Part shown: positions 44,543-55,281 of the stretch, one piece after another
How the letters are laid out: the number at the start of each line of letters is the position of its first letter
Position numbering within the stretch: the first letter of the stretch is position 1
Origin: Paracyclopina nana
Taxonomy: Eukaryota > Arthropoda > Copepoda > Cyclopoida > Cyclopettidae
Direction: 5' to 3'
Length of the DNA stretch: 64,000 nucleotides
Assembly (NCBI GenBank): GCA_019096065.1
Contig: JAGUCH010000004.1
Location: 6,386,001-6,450,000, forward strand
The notes under the pieces: generated by a model
What the model saw: the letters and a program-made list of their open reading frames with translations, nothing else
Told to the model about the DNA's origin: nothing
Database searches by the model: none
Made by a program: the position numbers and the translations under genes

Positions 44543-46008
44543 TGATAAATTCTTAGGGGACAAAACAACATTCTTTTCAAAAACGTTTAAAGCATTTTTT
44601 ATCCATAATTCTGAAATTATTTTTTTAAGCTATTAAGAGAGGTTTTGTTGCATTTTTCCAATATCAGGTGGCCGTTCTTTACTTTTCTCTTGGTTCTTGT
44701 CTTTCTTGAATACAGAGCGATACTTGATAGTAAGCGTCATTCTTGTGTGTTTAGGCTATCCTTAATGTGAAGCTCTGTCATGTTAATTGCAAACGCGATA
44801 AACTGATAGTTCTTGCGTCCTTTGAGGGAAAAGGCAATTTTCTTTGGCCTTGCCTTTGTTTCTAGCGGCTTTTTTTTAGTTCGATTCAATGCCGTTTTCG
44901 GGTTGTAATGGAAGAGATTGTGATCTGATTTCGCTTCTCTCCTTGCCGCAACTTGGGTTTTTCTAATAAAGTAGCTACGTACCAAAGTTCCTTAACTTTC
45001 AAGAGTAGCTCTCAAGTATATAGTTGGTGCAACTGCATTTTCTGGACTATTATACGGTGGATCAATAGTAATGTATCAATTAAACATTACACGAAGAAGC
45101 AGCAAAAAAGTTTTCTCGTGGGCCACGGAGAAATTCCTTATTATGCTTGGAGTAAAAAAAGCGCATAATGCTGAAAGTCGAGGCATGAAACGAAAGCAAG
45201 GAAATACTCGTGCAAACATTACAATTTGCTTCGTAATGGCAGAAAAAGGGCAGCAAAATTCCTTTCTTCTCTAATAACGTCTCGGCAGAAGAAGCAGATT
45301 AAAGCATGAAATAACCGCTTCTTTTTTTAATACGTTTATACTCTGCTTTAAAGTTGACAGTACTACAGTAGCTGGGGAGCTGCTACAAGCTGCAGTCACT
45401 GAAGCTCGAAATTCGTTGAGCCTTCTTTGCACAAATTATCTCCCCTTTTTTGTGAGGCCTCCTAACTCTGCTCACAAACTACCTTTAACTGGACGCTAGT
45501 GATTAAAGTGGCAAAAAGCTAAAGTGGCGCGTGAGTCCTGCAAGCCAATTATCAACGACTTTAGCAGTGACAAGTTCTCGCATAGGAGCTACTTTTTTCG
45601 ACGACGGGGAAGATCAAAGGTCACACAGCTTTGTATACATACAAAATCTGCTTATGCTATTTGAATCAGAAGTGGAAGATATTCCTGGCCTCGAGTCAAA
45701 CGCCGTCAGTCCAACGCGTTCGCTATTTGAGCGAGCATTAGACACTTTTTTTTCAAAGCTGCATTCAAACACGATTTTCGCCATATCTTTACGACATCAG
45801 CTGTGTTACAGTGTATATGAAAAATGTGCAAATTAAGTCCCTCCGGGATCTCCTCTCGTGAAGCCGCATTAACCTCGAACCTGATTACGGAGATAAAAGG
45901 CGTTGTTCTACATCATATGCATAAACGACGACATTAGCAGTTTTAGTGCTACTACAACAAGGACCTGTGCGAAAAAAGCAGTCATCTCTTAAGAGCAGGT
46001 CAGAAGAA
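44543..46008. other. PDE4 intronic DNA
   Basis: Mostly A/T-rich. An ORF at 45531-45836 was looked at but has no supporting splice signals. No feature called. Confidence 0.4.
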
Positions 46009-46448
46009 ATGTCGTCAAACGAGAGATTCACGCCTACTACTTCAGCAGCAAACCTGAATCATCCCGAAATGATGCTATTGGTAAAGAACTCCAAAGTGCA
46101 GTCCTCGTCCACGTACGAGCAAGTGTTGACGTCCGCGTCGTCCTCCACGTCGAGTTTGAGGCACCCAGACATTCCCGAGTCGATCAAGGAGGAAGAGATT
46201 GGCGATATGTATGAGGTCATGCCCAGTGTGCTCAAGCCGGAGGCCTTTGAAATGCTGTCTTCGTCATCAGCTGCTGCTGCTACTGCGGGGCCGAAGTCAA
46301 AGTTGAGGAAAGAGCAGCAGCAGCAACTAAGCAACATAAACATTCGCTGGCAGCATCGCTCCAACAGTTTGCCTCCCACACATGGCAACTTTATTCTGCT
46401 TCATCGGGAGAAGAGACCTACGACAGCTACGAGGCCAAGCAAGAGCAG
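46009..46448 (+). CDS. PDE4 alternative first coding exon 6
   Basis: ATG 46009 begins MSSNERFTPTTSAANLNHPEM and runs 146 codons (acidic IKEEEIGDMYEVMP, poly-Ala, poly-Gln) to a donor (AGCAG|gttgag) in phase 2; junction SKS-S-FDVDH. The open frame continues upstream to 45946 without an ATG, so the start could also be in a preceding exon. Confidence 0.6.
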
Positions 46449-48005
46449 GTTGAGTCAAAGTTTGCCATTATATGCAGACTGCAACTAGCGTACATATGCC
46501 AGCGATTTGCTATATATATATATGCAAAAGTTTGCGAGCTTCTGCACAGTACGGGCTAGCCTCTGATGATACACATATTCCACACGAGCAGAGCTACTTT
46601 GCTACTTGGCAGAGCGTGAGCGTGGAAAATGGCCGATAGAGGCCGCTATGCATCTCACGAGCTTTCCGCGCGAGCGACCTCTTGAGGCTGTTCTCGCGGA
46701 TTATTTTCTTAGTATCCTTTAAAAGCGTCTAGTTGAGCGACCTTGATGCTATAGATGCTAAACGAGTTGTCCTGGGTTCGACTACCTACTATAAACATGG
46801 GAATGGGCTTTTAGCAGCATCCTCTACCATTGTACGCTACTGTTGTTAACATTCTTGAAGTTAGTGCATAGATAGTGTCCCAGTATTTACGAGCATCGCC
46901 ACATTTGTCGGCCGCCGCGCGCACCTCGATCTCGTGCGCCATGTGTTCAAAACAAATGCGGGTCTACTTACAAGGTCTTCAATGGATAATCGAGCAGGAG
47001 ATAAGCTGATGCTGCTTTGTACTTTGAGCCATAAACAGTGCTTTATCAATCACGGCAAAGGTCTTTTTTCTCTCCTTCAATTGCAAAGGTCAAACACTTG
47101 GCTGAGCTTGATCAAAAAATGAAAAAACAGAAATGTCTGCATCACACCTGAGATAAATCAACTGCGAATTATATGTGTTTTACTTCATGGCCTGGCAAAA
47201 GGGCCATTTCTCTTTACGCACCTGAATTATGTGCATGTGAAATGTCAACTGCATTGTGTGCTACAATTCGTAAAAGTGGATTATTTTTCATATGTAATCC
47301 CTATTATCCTACTTTATGCGCTCGCGTCGGCACAAAAATGGGGATTTTTTTCGAGAAGTGGGTAATTTTCGTTGGAAATGATATCATTCCAGCTCATATG
47401 CATAAGCTAGCATAATTAATCCAGGCTTGCATTACAAATCTGCAATTTCCAAATACTACTCAAAGCATAGCAAGAGTTTTTATAATCAGTAAAATCCCAT
47501 TATGATGCTAAGAGCGAGCTCAGATTATTCAAGCGGGAAATATTTATTATATCCCCAATGCAAAATGTGTCTTCGTGTAGCCTTTGCTCCGCTCGATTTT
47601 GTGCAATGTGTCTGGGTTAGCGGTGATTCTGAGTAAAGCAGCGGCTAGGCTCAGCTAGTGGTTGGTAGTGGTGGCATTTCAATTCTCCTCACTCTCGGTA
47701 GGTCGTCGGGCGCCAAGCAACCTAGCCAAGAGTGAATGTGCCCAACTTCTCAAGCCCGATTTCCAGCTCGAAGCATAGACACTGTAATGATCCATCTCGG
47801 TTATGAAATCCTGTTTCGATCCGCAGAAATCCTAACTTATAGGCACGCAAAGCAGCTCGTTTTTCGCCTGTCATGAAATGGAATGACTTGATAATCTTGC
47901 GAATCTGAATATGAGCCCGAATGTGTTGTGGGATTTTGTTATGCAAACTTGTTGTGGCAGCCATGCGTCGCTATTCAGTCAATTCCAAGACGTCACTGGG
48001 TGAAC
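46449..48005. other. PDE4 intronic DNA
   Basis: No gene recognised. A short (TA)n run near 46512-46522. Confidence 0.4.
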
Positions 48006-48223
48006 ATGAAATGCTGCAAGTACTGCAACTCGGAGCTCGACCCCAGAACTGCCATGGGGAGTGTCGTGCTGAGAAACCCAACGTTGAGTGCAAAACGAAG
48101 GCTGCTTGTAGATCGGTGCCATAGCGATACGACAAATTTGTCAGTGCAGGCTCAAATTGCTCGTGTTGCTGCAGCCACAAATTTCTTTGGAGGAAGATCT
48201 GACCCGAATAGGCATCGTCACTC
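48006..48223 (+). CDS. PDE4 alternative first coding exon 7
   Basis: ATG 48006 begins MKCCKYCNSELDPRTAMGS and ends NRHRH with a donor (CACTC|gtaagt) in phase 2; junction RHRH-S-FDVDH. The N-terminal CCKYC is unlike other first exons and could be a lipidation or metal-binding patch (speculative). The donor is the best consensus of the series. Confidence 0.6.
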
Positions 48224-48859
48224 GTAAGTTGAATTCGAATCTCAGGGCTTTGGCTGCTTTGAGTAATTCTCTAAATAGGTGGAACTAGCCTCGGGCAAAA
48301 TGGATTTTTCACCTTCTCCTCTCTTCAGAGCAAGTTTTTTTAAAGTGTGTTATTATGTGGTCAATGTACTAGCGGATTTGGTTGCCACGACAACGCTCAA
48401 AAAATCACTCCAATAATAGTGCCTAATCAAGCTAATTGGACGTCAACAGCGCCATAAAGTAGGCCTTTTCATCAAAAAAGGCCTCTCACCAAAATAGTGG
48501 TGCATTTGGGCTCTTTGCTGATTATTTCGCGAAATTGCTCCCTTTTCCAATCAAGTGGGAAAACTTTTTGTGCTATGGAGTTGAAGGATATTCTAATCCA
48601 CTCACAGAGTTTGTGGCAAACATGCGAAGCGAGGAAATAGGCTCTTAATTGAAAGCCTACTAGGGGATTATTTTTAGTATTTCGCGATATGATGGTCTTG
48701 ATATTTTCTCAATAGACGGATAATTTAGAGGACAAAGGCCACCACCACCACTGCGCTGCTTTTGCTAGTGGTGCTCTCTTCTCTCTTTCCAACCTTGGCG
48801 ATGCGCTTTCTCTTTTTCGAAATCAGTTTACGAAAAGTTCTCCTGGCGTCAACATCAAA
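48224..48859. other. PDE4 intronic DNA / promoter of first exon 8
   Basis: No ORF of note. Pyrimidine-rich stretch just upstream of the ATG at 48860. Confidence 0.35.
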
Positions 48860-49296
48860 ATGTCGTCCGGACCAGCTCTTCCGTCCTCGTCCGGGAAATT
48901 GCCAGACCGAAATCGCATTTTCTCCCTGATCATGCGGCCCAATCGACCACTGACCAGGAGCAACGCTCTGGTCAACTCGAGGAGTCCGGATCAAATGCTG
49001 GATATCCATTCCTGCCTGCAGCAGCAGCAAAAAGTGGCTCTCGCACCTTTGCCAGCTCCACCTGCCCCACCTCCGACTCCGTCATCCCTGTCAAGGACTC
49101 CGACTCCGTCCTTAAAGGCCTTGACCTCGGTCAGCTTGAGCTCCGCATCCGCATCCACATCCACAGACTGCTTTTTGCTCGGAGTGCCCAACCGAAGGCG
49201 TCATAGTGATAGCTACTTTCCTCAAAAGAGGCACAACCGACGGCATAAAATGCGAGGCATATTACATCCCAAATACTCTTACTCGCCAAATCCAAG
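48860..49296 (+). CDS. PDE4 alternative first coding exon 8 (proximal)
   Basis: ATG 48860 begins MSSGPALPSSSGKLPDRNRIF and encodes 145 residues rich in Pro, Ser and Arg (APPAPPPTPSS, NRRRHSDSYFPQKRHNRRHK), ending SPNP with a donor (CCAAG|gttgcc) in phase 2; junction NP-S-FDVDH. RRRHSDSYF looks like a PKA-type site. It is 324 bp from the common UCR1 exon, the shortest splice of the series. Confidence 0.65.
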
Positions 49297-49467
49297 GTTG
49301 CCAATTCTTCTCTTAGAAGCAATTTTAGATAGTTTATACTCTTTATTTTACTTATGAAGCATGACATTAAAATTTCCAATTTTTGGGCTGTTTAAGTTGC
49401 ATCCAAAATGTTATCATGCTCGCCAAATCCAAGGTTGCCAATTCTTCTGCTCTGGAAGCAATTTTAG
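49262..49467 (+). repeat. Direct duplication of a PDE4 exon end and its 5' splice site
   Basis: About 68 bp around the end of first exon 8 (49262-49329, including CGCCAAATCCAAG|gttgcc) is repeated ~137 bp downstream (about 49397-49467). The second copy keeps the donor but the exon's frame stops before it, at about 49355. Confidence 0.8.
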
Positions 49468-49620
49468 CTACACCATTATTACTTTGGTGCCATCACTATA
49501 TAGATGCACCAACACAAAGTTATTATCTTTCAGAACACCTGAACGCGTCGTACGCTATTATGTTTCTTATATAAAGGTTGGCCGCCATTTCAATTACATC
49601 CTTAATTTTCTTTTTTGCAG

Positions 49621-52600
49621 CTTCGATGTCGATCATGCGTCCTCTGGAGGCCGCACACCCCTTGATGGGTATTCCGGATTGGTCTTGCAAAACTCCGGAG
49701 GCCTTCCTACCCGAAGAGAGTCTTTCTTATACCGATCAGACTCGGACTATGAGGTCAACTCGCCGAGGTCGATGTCAAGAGCCTCCTCGATTGCCAGCGA
49801 GGTTGGGTACGCACTTCATGCTAGATTGTACTAAAGGCAAACCTATAAAGTATATTGTGTTCTTTTGCGCAGTCATGGCGAGGACCTGATAGTAACCCCA
49901 TTTGCCCAAATCCTGGCCAGTCTACGCACGATTCGAACAAACTACATCCACCTGACGAACGTTCCCGCGAGGTGAGTCGAAATAGTGTGCCTTATACGTA
50001 GATCTCAGGGATTAGGTTGTTTTGCTTCGGAACTTCGATAAAAGTATTTGTGTTGACGCTGCAGCTTAGAAATCCAATATGTTTTAGTAGCAGTGCTGCT
50101 GTCTAAAATGTTGCGCTCTCCTGTTTTTTGTGCTTCTTATCCATATGTTTGCTCTTTTAGAAATCGCTATGAACGCACACCGTCCAAGGAGAATGTGCCC
50201 AATTCTAGCAACAGCCTCGCGGGGAGACCATCCCTGGCAGGTAGTAAATTACAAATATGGTACATTTCTGAAGCACCATCATGATCGGTTTTTTTTTCAA
50301 TTAGACGAAACGTATATGCGCACAGCCGTGGAGACTTTGGAAGAGTTGGACTGGTGCATGGACCAATTGGAAAGCATGCAAACCCACCGCTCTGTCTCTG
50401 ATATGGCTTCCAACAAGGTATTAATTTACATCAGCATGACTTGCTCACAGGTTACACGTTCCATTTTTCCCAGTTCAAAAGGATGCTCAACAAGGAACTC
50501 AGCCACTTTTCGGAATCCAGCCGGTCTGGCAACCAGATCTCCGAGTATATTTGCACAACTTTTCTTGGTAATACGATGATAACCTTAGACTACATATATG
50601 CATGTATGCTACGCGCTCTCTCTCTCTAGACAAACACCAAGAGCTCGACTTGCCGTCCCAAGTTCACGTGGAAGAGGATGAAGAAGAGGAAGATGACGAG
50701 ACTGAGGATGCCAGCTCGATCAAAGGAACTGGAGAATTGGCGCAGTTGAAGAAAGAACGAAGTCCTAGCCCTAATAGCAGAGGAAATGAGGCGTTGTCTG
50801 GCGAGCAACAAGCAGCAACATCATCATCGAAGGCCTTCGGTCCTCGGCTCATGGAGAAAATTACAGCCAACAACGATGTGGGCGAGCAGACCATTTTCAG
50901 CGGCTCCGACATCCCCCCAATGGGCGTTTCAACTGATCACATGGCGGAATTGGAAAAGGTGCTTTCCCAACCAATTAGGATCCCTAGCTCTCTCTCTTAC
51001 AAATCCTATTACAGGTTATTGGCAACGTTAACTCTTGGGGCCTGGATGTGTTCAGAGTGGCCAGCCTCGTGAGTGAGGAGCGAGCCCTAACTTGCGTCAC
51101 TTACAGGATCTTCCAGGTAAAGCGTGCATACTTTAATGCGAGTGGCTGAGGAAGAGACGTGACTTTATGCCACTTTTCTTTCTCAATAGGAACGAGAGAT
51201 TCTGAAGCACTTCAAAATCCCCGCCCGCACAATGGTGAACTTTCTGATGACTTTAGAGGACCACTACGTAAGAGACATTCCATATCACAATCACCTCCAT
51301 GCAGCAGATGTGACTCAGTCCACTCATATCCTTTTGAATTCGCCGAACCTCGAGGTAATTGTCATATACAAGGCTAGGCAGGGAGCTAAGGTTGCCGCAT
51401 TTTATATTGCTTTTGAAGCAACTCTGGCGGAAAAAGGCAAGCTTTCATATTTGAGTTATCATGCTTTCTTTTTTTCCCCAACAGTCTGTGTTCACCCCGC
51501 TCGAGATCTTCTCCGCAATTTTCGCTTCCAGCATCCACGATGTGGATCACCCCGGTGTCACTAATCAGTATCTGATTAACACGAGTAAGTTATGCATTTT
51601 TTTTAGTTGTTGAAATAGGCTAATTTTTCCATGTTTTCCAGGCTCCGAATTAGCACTTATGTATAATGACGAATCGGTGTTAGAAAACCACCACTTGGCT
51701 GTGGCCTTCAAGCTGCTACAAAACCCTGCCTGTGATATCCTTGCCAATCTGAGTGCCAAACAGAGGCAGACCCTGCGAAAGATGTCGATCGACATGGTCC
51801 TTGCCACCGACATGTCCAAGCACATGTCCCTCTTGGCTGACCTCAAGACCATGGTGGAGACCAAGAAAGTGGCTGGCTCTGGCTTCCTACTCCTCGACAA
51901 TTACAATGACAGGATCCAGGTATGTTTCATATGCGAAAGTGGGGAAAACTTGCAGACGCTATATTCATGTACATATTCCAGGTTCTGCAAAACATGGTCC
52001 ATTGTTCGGATCTTTCAAACCCCACAAAACCTCTGGACATTTATCGCAATTGGGTCGATCGCATCATGGAAGAGTTCTTCAGACAAGGAGATCGCGAGCG
52101 CGAGGCCAACATTGAAATTTCGCCCATGTGTGATAGGTACAACGCGACCATCGAGAAGTCTCAGGTAGTAAATTAATTCTTGGCCATCTTCAATTCACCT
52201 CACGTCCACGTCTAATATTAGGTTGGATTTATCGACTACATCGTGCATCCATTGTGGGAGACTTGGGCTGACCTCGTTTACCCCGACTCGCAGCAGATTC
52301 TCGAGACGTTGGAGAGCAATCGAGATTGGTATAGCTCTATGATCCAGGACTCACCCACAGATCATTATCCAGTAAGTACTACACAAAAAGAGTTTCCTCT
52401 ACATTCGAAGGCTCACTCGGTGACGACTGGGTGATGCATAGCTCAGTAGTAGCCCAATGCATAACTATGCATATACATAAGAGCACCATTTATCCTAGCT
52501 TGCATCTTTTCCTCGTATCTACTTCATACAGATAAACGTGTGCCTTGTTGGAGTGAGCTAGTGCCTATAGAACTTAATTGTCCTTTTTGACACTATGCTT

Positions 52601-53185
52601 TGGAAAGTGTGTTTGAGATGATAAAGAAGGCTACAGCTATCTGCCCTTAATGCTGCTCAAACACACATGATCCGCTAGATTTTACCATGGCACTTCAAAC
52701 AATCCTAGCTGATGCCCATTAGCTGCATAACCCAAAGTATAAAAAAATATCAGTAATAGCTGCTATAATTGGCAGGCATGGAAATTACTCGGATTGCATT
52801 TCATGCCCTGTTTGAAAGTTTTTCGATTAGATGATGCCCATCATGGCATAATGTGAAAATCTGATGCAGCTATAAAGGGGCCCATCAAAATTTCGGCTCT
52901 TCTGCAAATGAGGCCACCACCCAACAACATGTGTGTGTCAGCAGAAAATTACCATTTTCATTTCCCTCGCCGCAGAATGAACTTCGAGAGGGGAGCAACG
53001 AGGACGAGGAGGATGACGAGGACGAGGAAGAAACCAGAGGAGCCTCTCCAAGCGAGGCTGCCAACTCCACTTCTGGCTGTAGCAATGGCCTCCAAATTCA
53101 ACTGCATATCACGAGTGACAGTCAAGACGAGGAGCAGCCATCACGATGTGCCAACGATGAGAAGGAATCTCGGAAAAATACCTGA
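49621..53185 (+). CDS. dnc: PDE4/dunce cAMP phosphodiesterase: common body
   Basis: Thirteen exons: 49621-49806, 49873-49971, 50161-50240, 50305-50417, 50474-50567, 50630-50958, 51015-51116, 51190-51354, 51485-51584, 51642-51919, 51982-52164, 52222-52371, 52976-53185, all phase-consistent (~696 aa). It hydrolyses cAMP to AMP. UCR1 starts FDVDH and carries the PKA site [17 protein letters not shown]2 has [43 protein letters not shown]. Exon 6 adds a long acidic insert. The catalytic domain shows [13 protein letters not shown], the metal/His motif [61 protein letters not shown] and [19 protein letters not shown]. The C-terminus is strongly acidic ([11 protein letters not shown]). The first base (C) completes a Ser codon with any upstream phase-2 first exon. 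All catalytic residues are present. A 604-bp intron precedes the last exon. Confidence 0.97.
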
Positions 53186-53340
53186 ATGTTTGCCGGCGTC
53201 GTGGTTGTGTTTTGTGTGATGTTATATGCTTTTTCTACAACTTACAAAGTGAATCGTCGTCGTGGCAGCAGCAGACTCATCATAGATATGTCAGTGATCA
53301 TCAATGAAGAAATTGTAGTATTTTGTGGCCAGACCCGTTC

Positions 53341-53359
53341 ACACACACACACACACACA
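53341..53359. repeat. (AC)n microsatellite in the PDE4 3' UTR
   Basis: Nine AC units, 155 bp after the PDE4 stop. Confidence 0.8.
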
Positions 53360-53429
53360 TCGAATGCCTATTAATCAGATATAGTACACACATATATATT
53401 TCAGTTCCACAGCATACTATTTTCGTTAG

Positions 53430-53435
53430 AATAAA
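53430..53435 (+). terminator. Candidate PDE4 poly(A) signal
   Basis: AATAAA 245 bp after the stop codon. Confidence 0.45.
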
Positions 53436-53606
53436 GGAAGTCTACGACGACGAGGACTGCTAAAGCAACTTTCCCCCATCTCATATAGTGTATATATACA
53501 CTGTTGTCGCACGTCATGCGCCGCCATCTGTCATGCACTTGCTACCAGCTGATATAGGATATGCAAGTATATAGTGATAGTAGTTTTCAAAGCACAATCC
53601 AAGGAC

Positions 53607-55050
53607 ATGAATAGTGCACTCGCATTCATTGTTCTTCTCATTTTTCCCCATCTGAGTGAGCAACATGCTCGATTGATGGAGCCACCGTCAAGAGCCTCCA
53701 TGTGGAGGGTAGGATTTCCCACTCCCAGGGACATTGATGACAACCAAAGCTACTGCGGAGGATATGGAGTCCAGTTCGGATCCAATGGAGGCAAGTGTGG
53801 CATTTGCGGCGATCCCTGGCACGAGCTGCCTCGGGCTCACGAGGCTCCCAATGGCATCTATGCCACTGGCATCATTGCCAAAGCATACAAACAGGGCTCC
53901 TTTATCCCTGTGATCGTGGACATCACTGCCAACCACCAGGGCTACTTCATCTTCAAGCTATGTGCCAACAATGACATCTTCAGTGACCCTGACCAGAGCT
54001 GCTTTGACCAGACTCCATTATGGGTGGGAGGTATTTTTTTCTTTATGCGCTAGCTATCGAAGAAAACGCGAGACCATCACTCTCATAACACGACTGCTTT
54101 CTAAGGTGGCCTGAAAGAGTATAATCACACGAGATTTCCCATAAACGACTACGAGACCGGACTGAGGATGGTTTATGTGAGGCTTCCCTTGGAGGTTACT
54201 TGCGAGCAATGCATTTTGCAGTGGACTTATGTAGCAGGTACTAAATTACGTACTATCCTATATTTATGTCGTTCTTTTTGGCAGATAGAAACTTGGTGGT
54301 GTTGTGAAGGCTTTTAGTAGCTCCTGTCAACCTCCACTTAGTTAATAGAATTAACCGCGCCAAATATTGAGCTTCTTCTCTCGCAGCTCTTTTTTTTTGT
54401 CGTGCAGTAGTCTACTTCACCACATATATACTGTATACTGCTGCTGCTGCTGAGGCTGAAAAAGCCCCTAAAGTGCTTTCCTTTGAGAAGCTAATGAAGT
54501 CACTTCATCTTCTTGTTCAAGTAACGTGGCTCGGCCTCGATTTATTGCAGGCAACAATTGGGGCACTTGTGAGGACGGCACCTCTGGCATGGGCTGTGGA
54601 CCTCAGGAGCATTTCAGGTCTTGCTCTGACATTCAAATCGTACGTCATCCTCTGCTCTCGACATTATTGGAAAACAATGACGAAAGCAACGATTTGTACG
54701 AGCAATCTCTTCAAGAAAATGAATTGGATGAAGATGATGATGTGGAAAAGGCATTGAGCTTCGGAAACTCCCAGCAGAAATTGGCCTCCATCCGGAGAAA
54801 GGAGGCTTTGCTGAGGAAAAAGAAGCAACTTTTGAGGGAGGTCATTAAGAAGCTACGAGATCTTATTAGCCAATCTCAAATACTGGAAGAAAGTAGGGAT
54901 GACCAAATGGCCTCAGCTCAGAGGACCGTGAGTCAGTTCCTGCCGCCTTCTCGGGAAGGAGGAGGATCTGGTACCAATTTAGCTCAGGCGAGTGAAAATG
55001 GCCAGAAGGTGAGGCCGTGGTGGGACCGCATCATGTCCAACAGACACTGA
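53607..55050 (+). CDS. AA15 lytic polysaccharide monooxygenase with C-terminal extension
   Basis: Exons 53607-54030, 54106-54237 and 54551-55050; 351 aa. AA15 LPMOs are secreted copper enzymes that oxidatively cleave chitin or cellulose. ATG 53607 begins a signal peptide (MNSALAFIVLLIFPHLSEQ) whose cleavage exposes His20 (HARLMEPPSRASMWR), first ligand of the copper histidine brace. The second is His110 (ITANHQGYF); axial Phe207 lies in EHFRSCSDIQI. Conserved Cys pairs (YCGG, CGICGD, CANND, CFDQ, CEQC, TCEDG, MGCGPQ, SCSD) fit the AA15 fold. After the catalytic domain comes ~135 residues without a known module: an acidic stretch, a Lys/Arg/Leu coiled-coil-like helix (RRKEALLRKKKQLLREVIKKL) and a polar tail. 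No carbohydrate-binding module or GPI signal is visible. Substrate cannot be told from sequence. Confidence 0.93.
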
Positions 55051-55061
55051 AATTCTCTCTT

Positions 55062-55067
55062 TTTATT
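55062..55067 (-). terminator. Candidate poly(A) signal of the glutamate receptor gene
   Basis: AATAAA on the minus strand, 215 bp past the receptor stop and 12 bp beyond the end of the convergent LPMO coding sequence, so the two transcripts probably overlap at their 3' ends. Confidence 0.4.
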
Positions 55068-55281
55068 CCTTGCGAGACTGACAACATTTCTCTCATATAT
55101 GGTGTGTGCAATCATAGCAGAAATAAGGTATGCGGTAGTACAAAAGTCTGTAGCCTACATGAGTATTGATATACAGTAGCGCAGGTCATGTGGATTATTA
55201 TAACAGCAAAAGTACTATATAGAATATGCGAAATGGAAAAAGTTCCTCCGATCATGCAGTAGCAGTTTATGCGATTCGGAT

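Noticed and set aside
45531-45836. 101-aa ORF in a PDE4 intron containing SEVEDIPGLES
   Set aside because: Starts at a non-ATG codon, does not end at a phase-2 donor and has no recognised domain.
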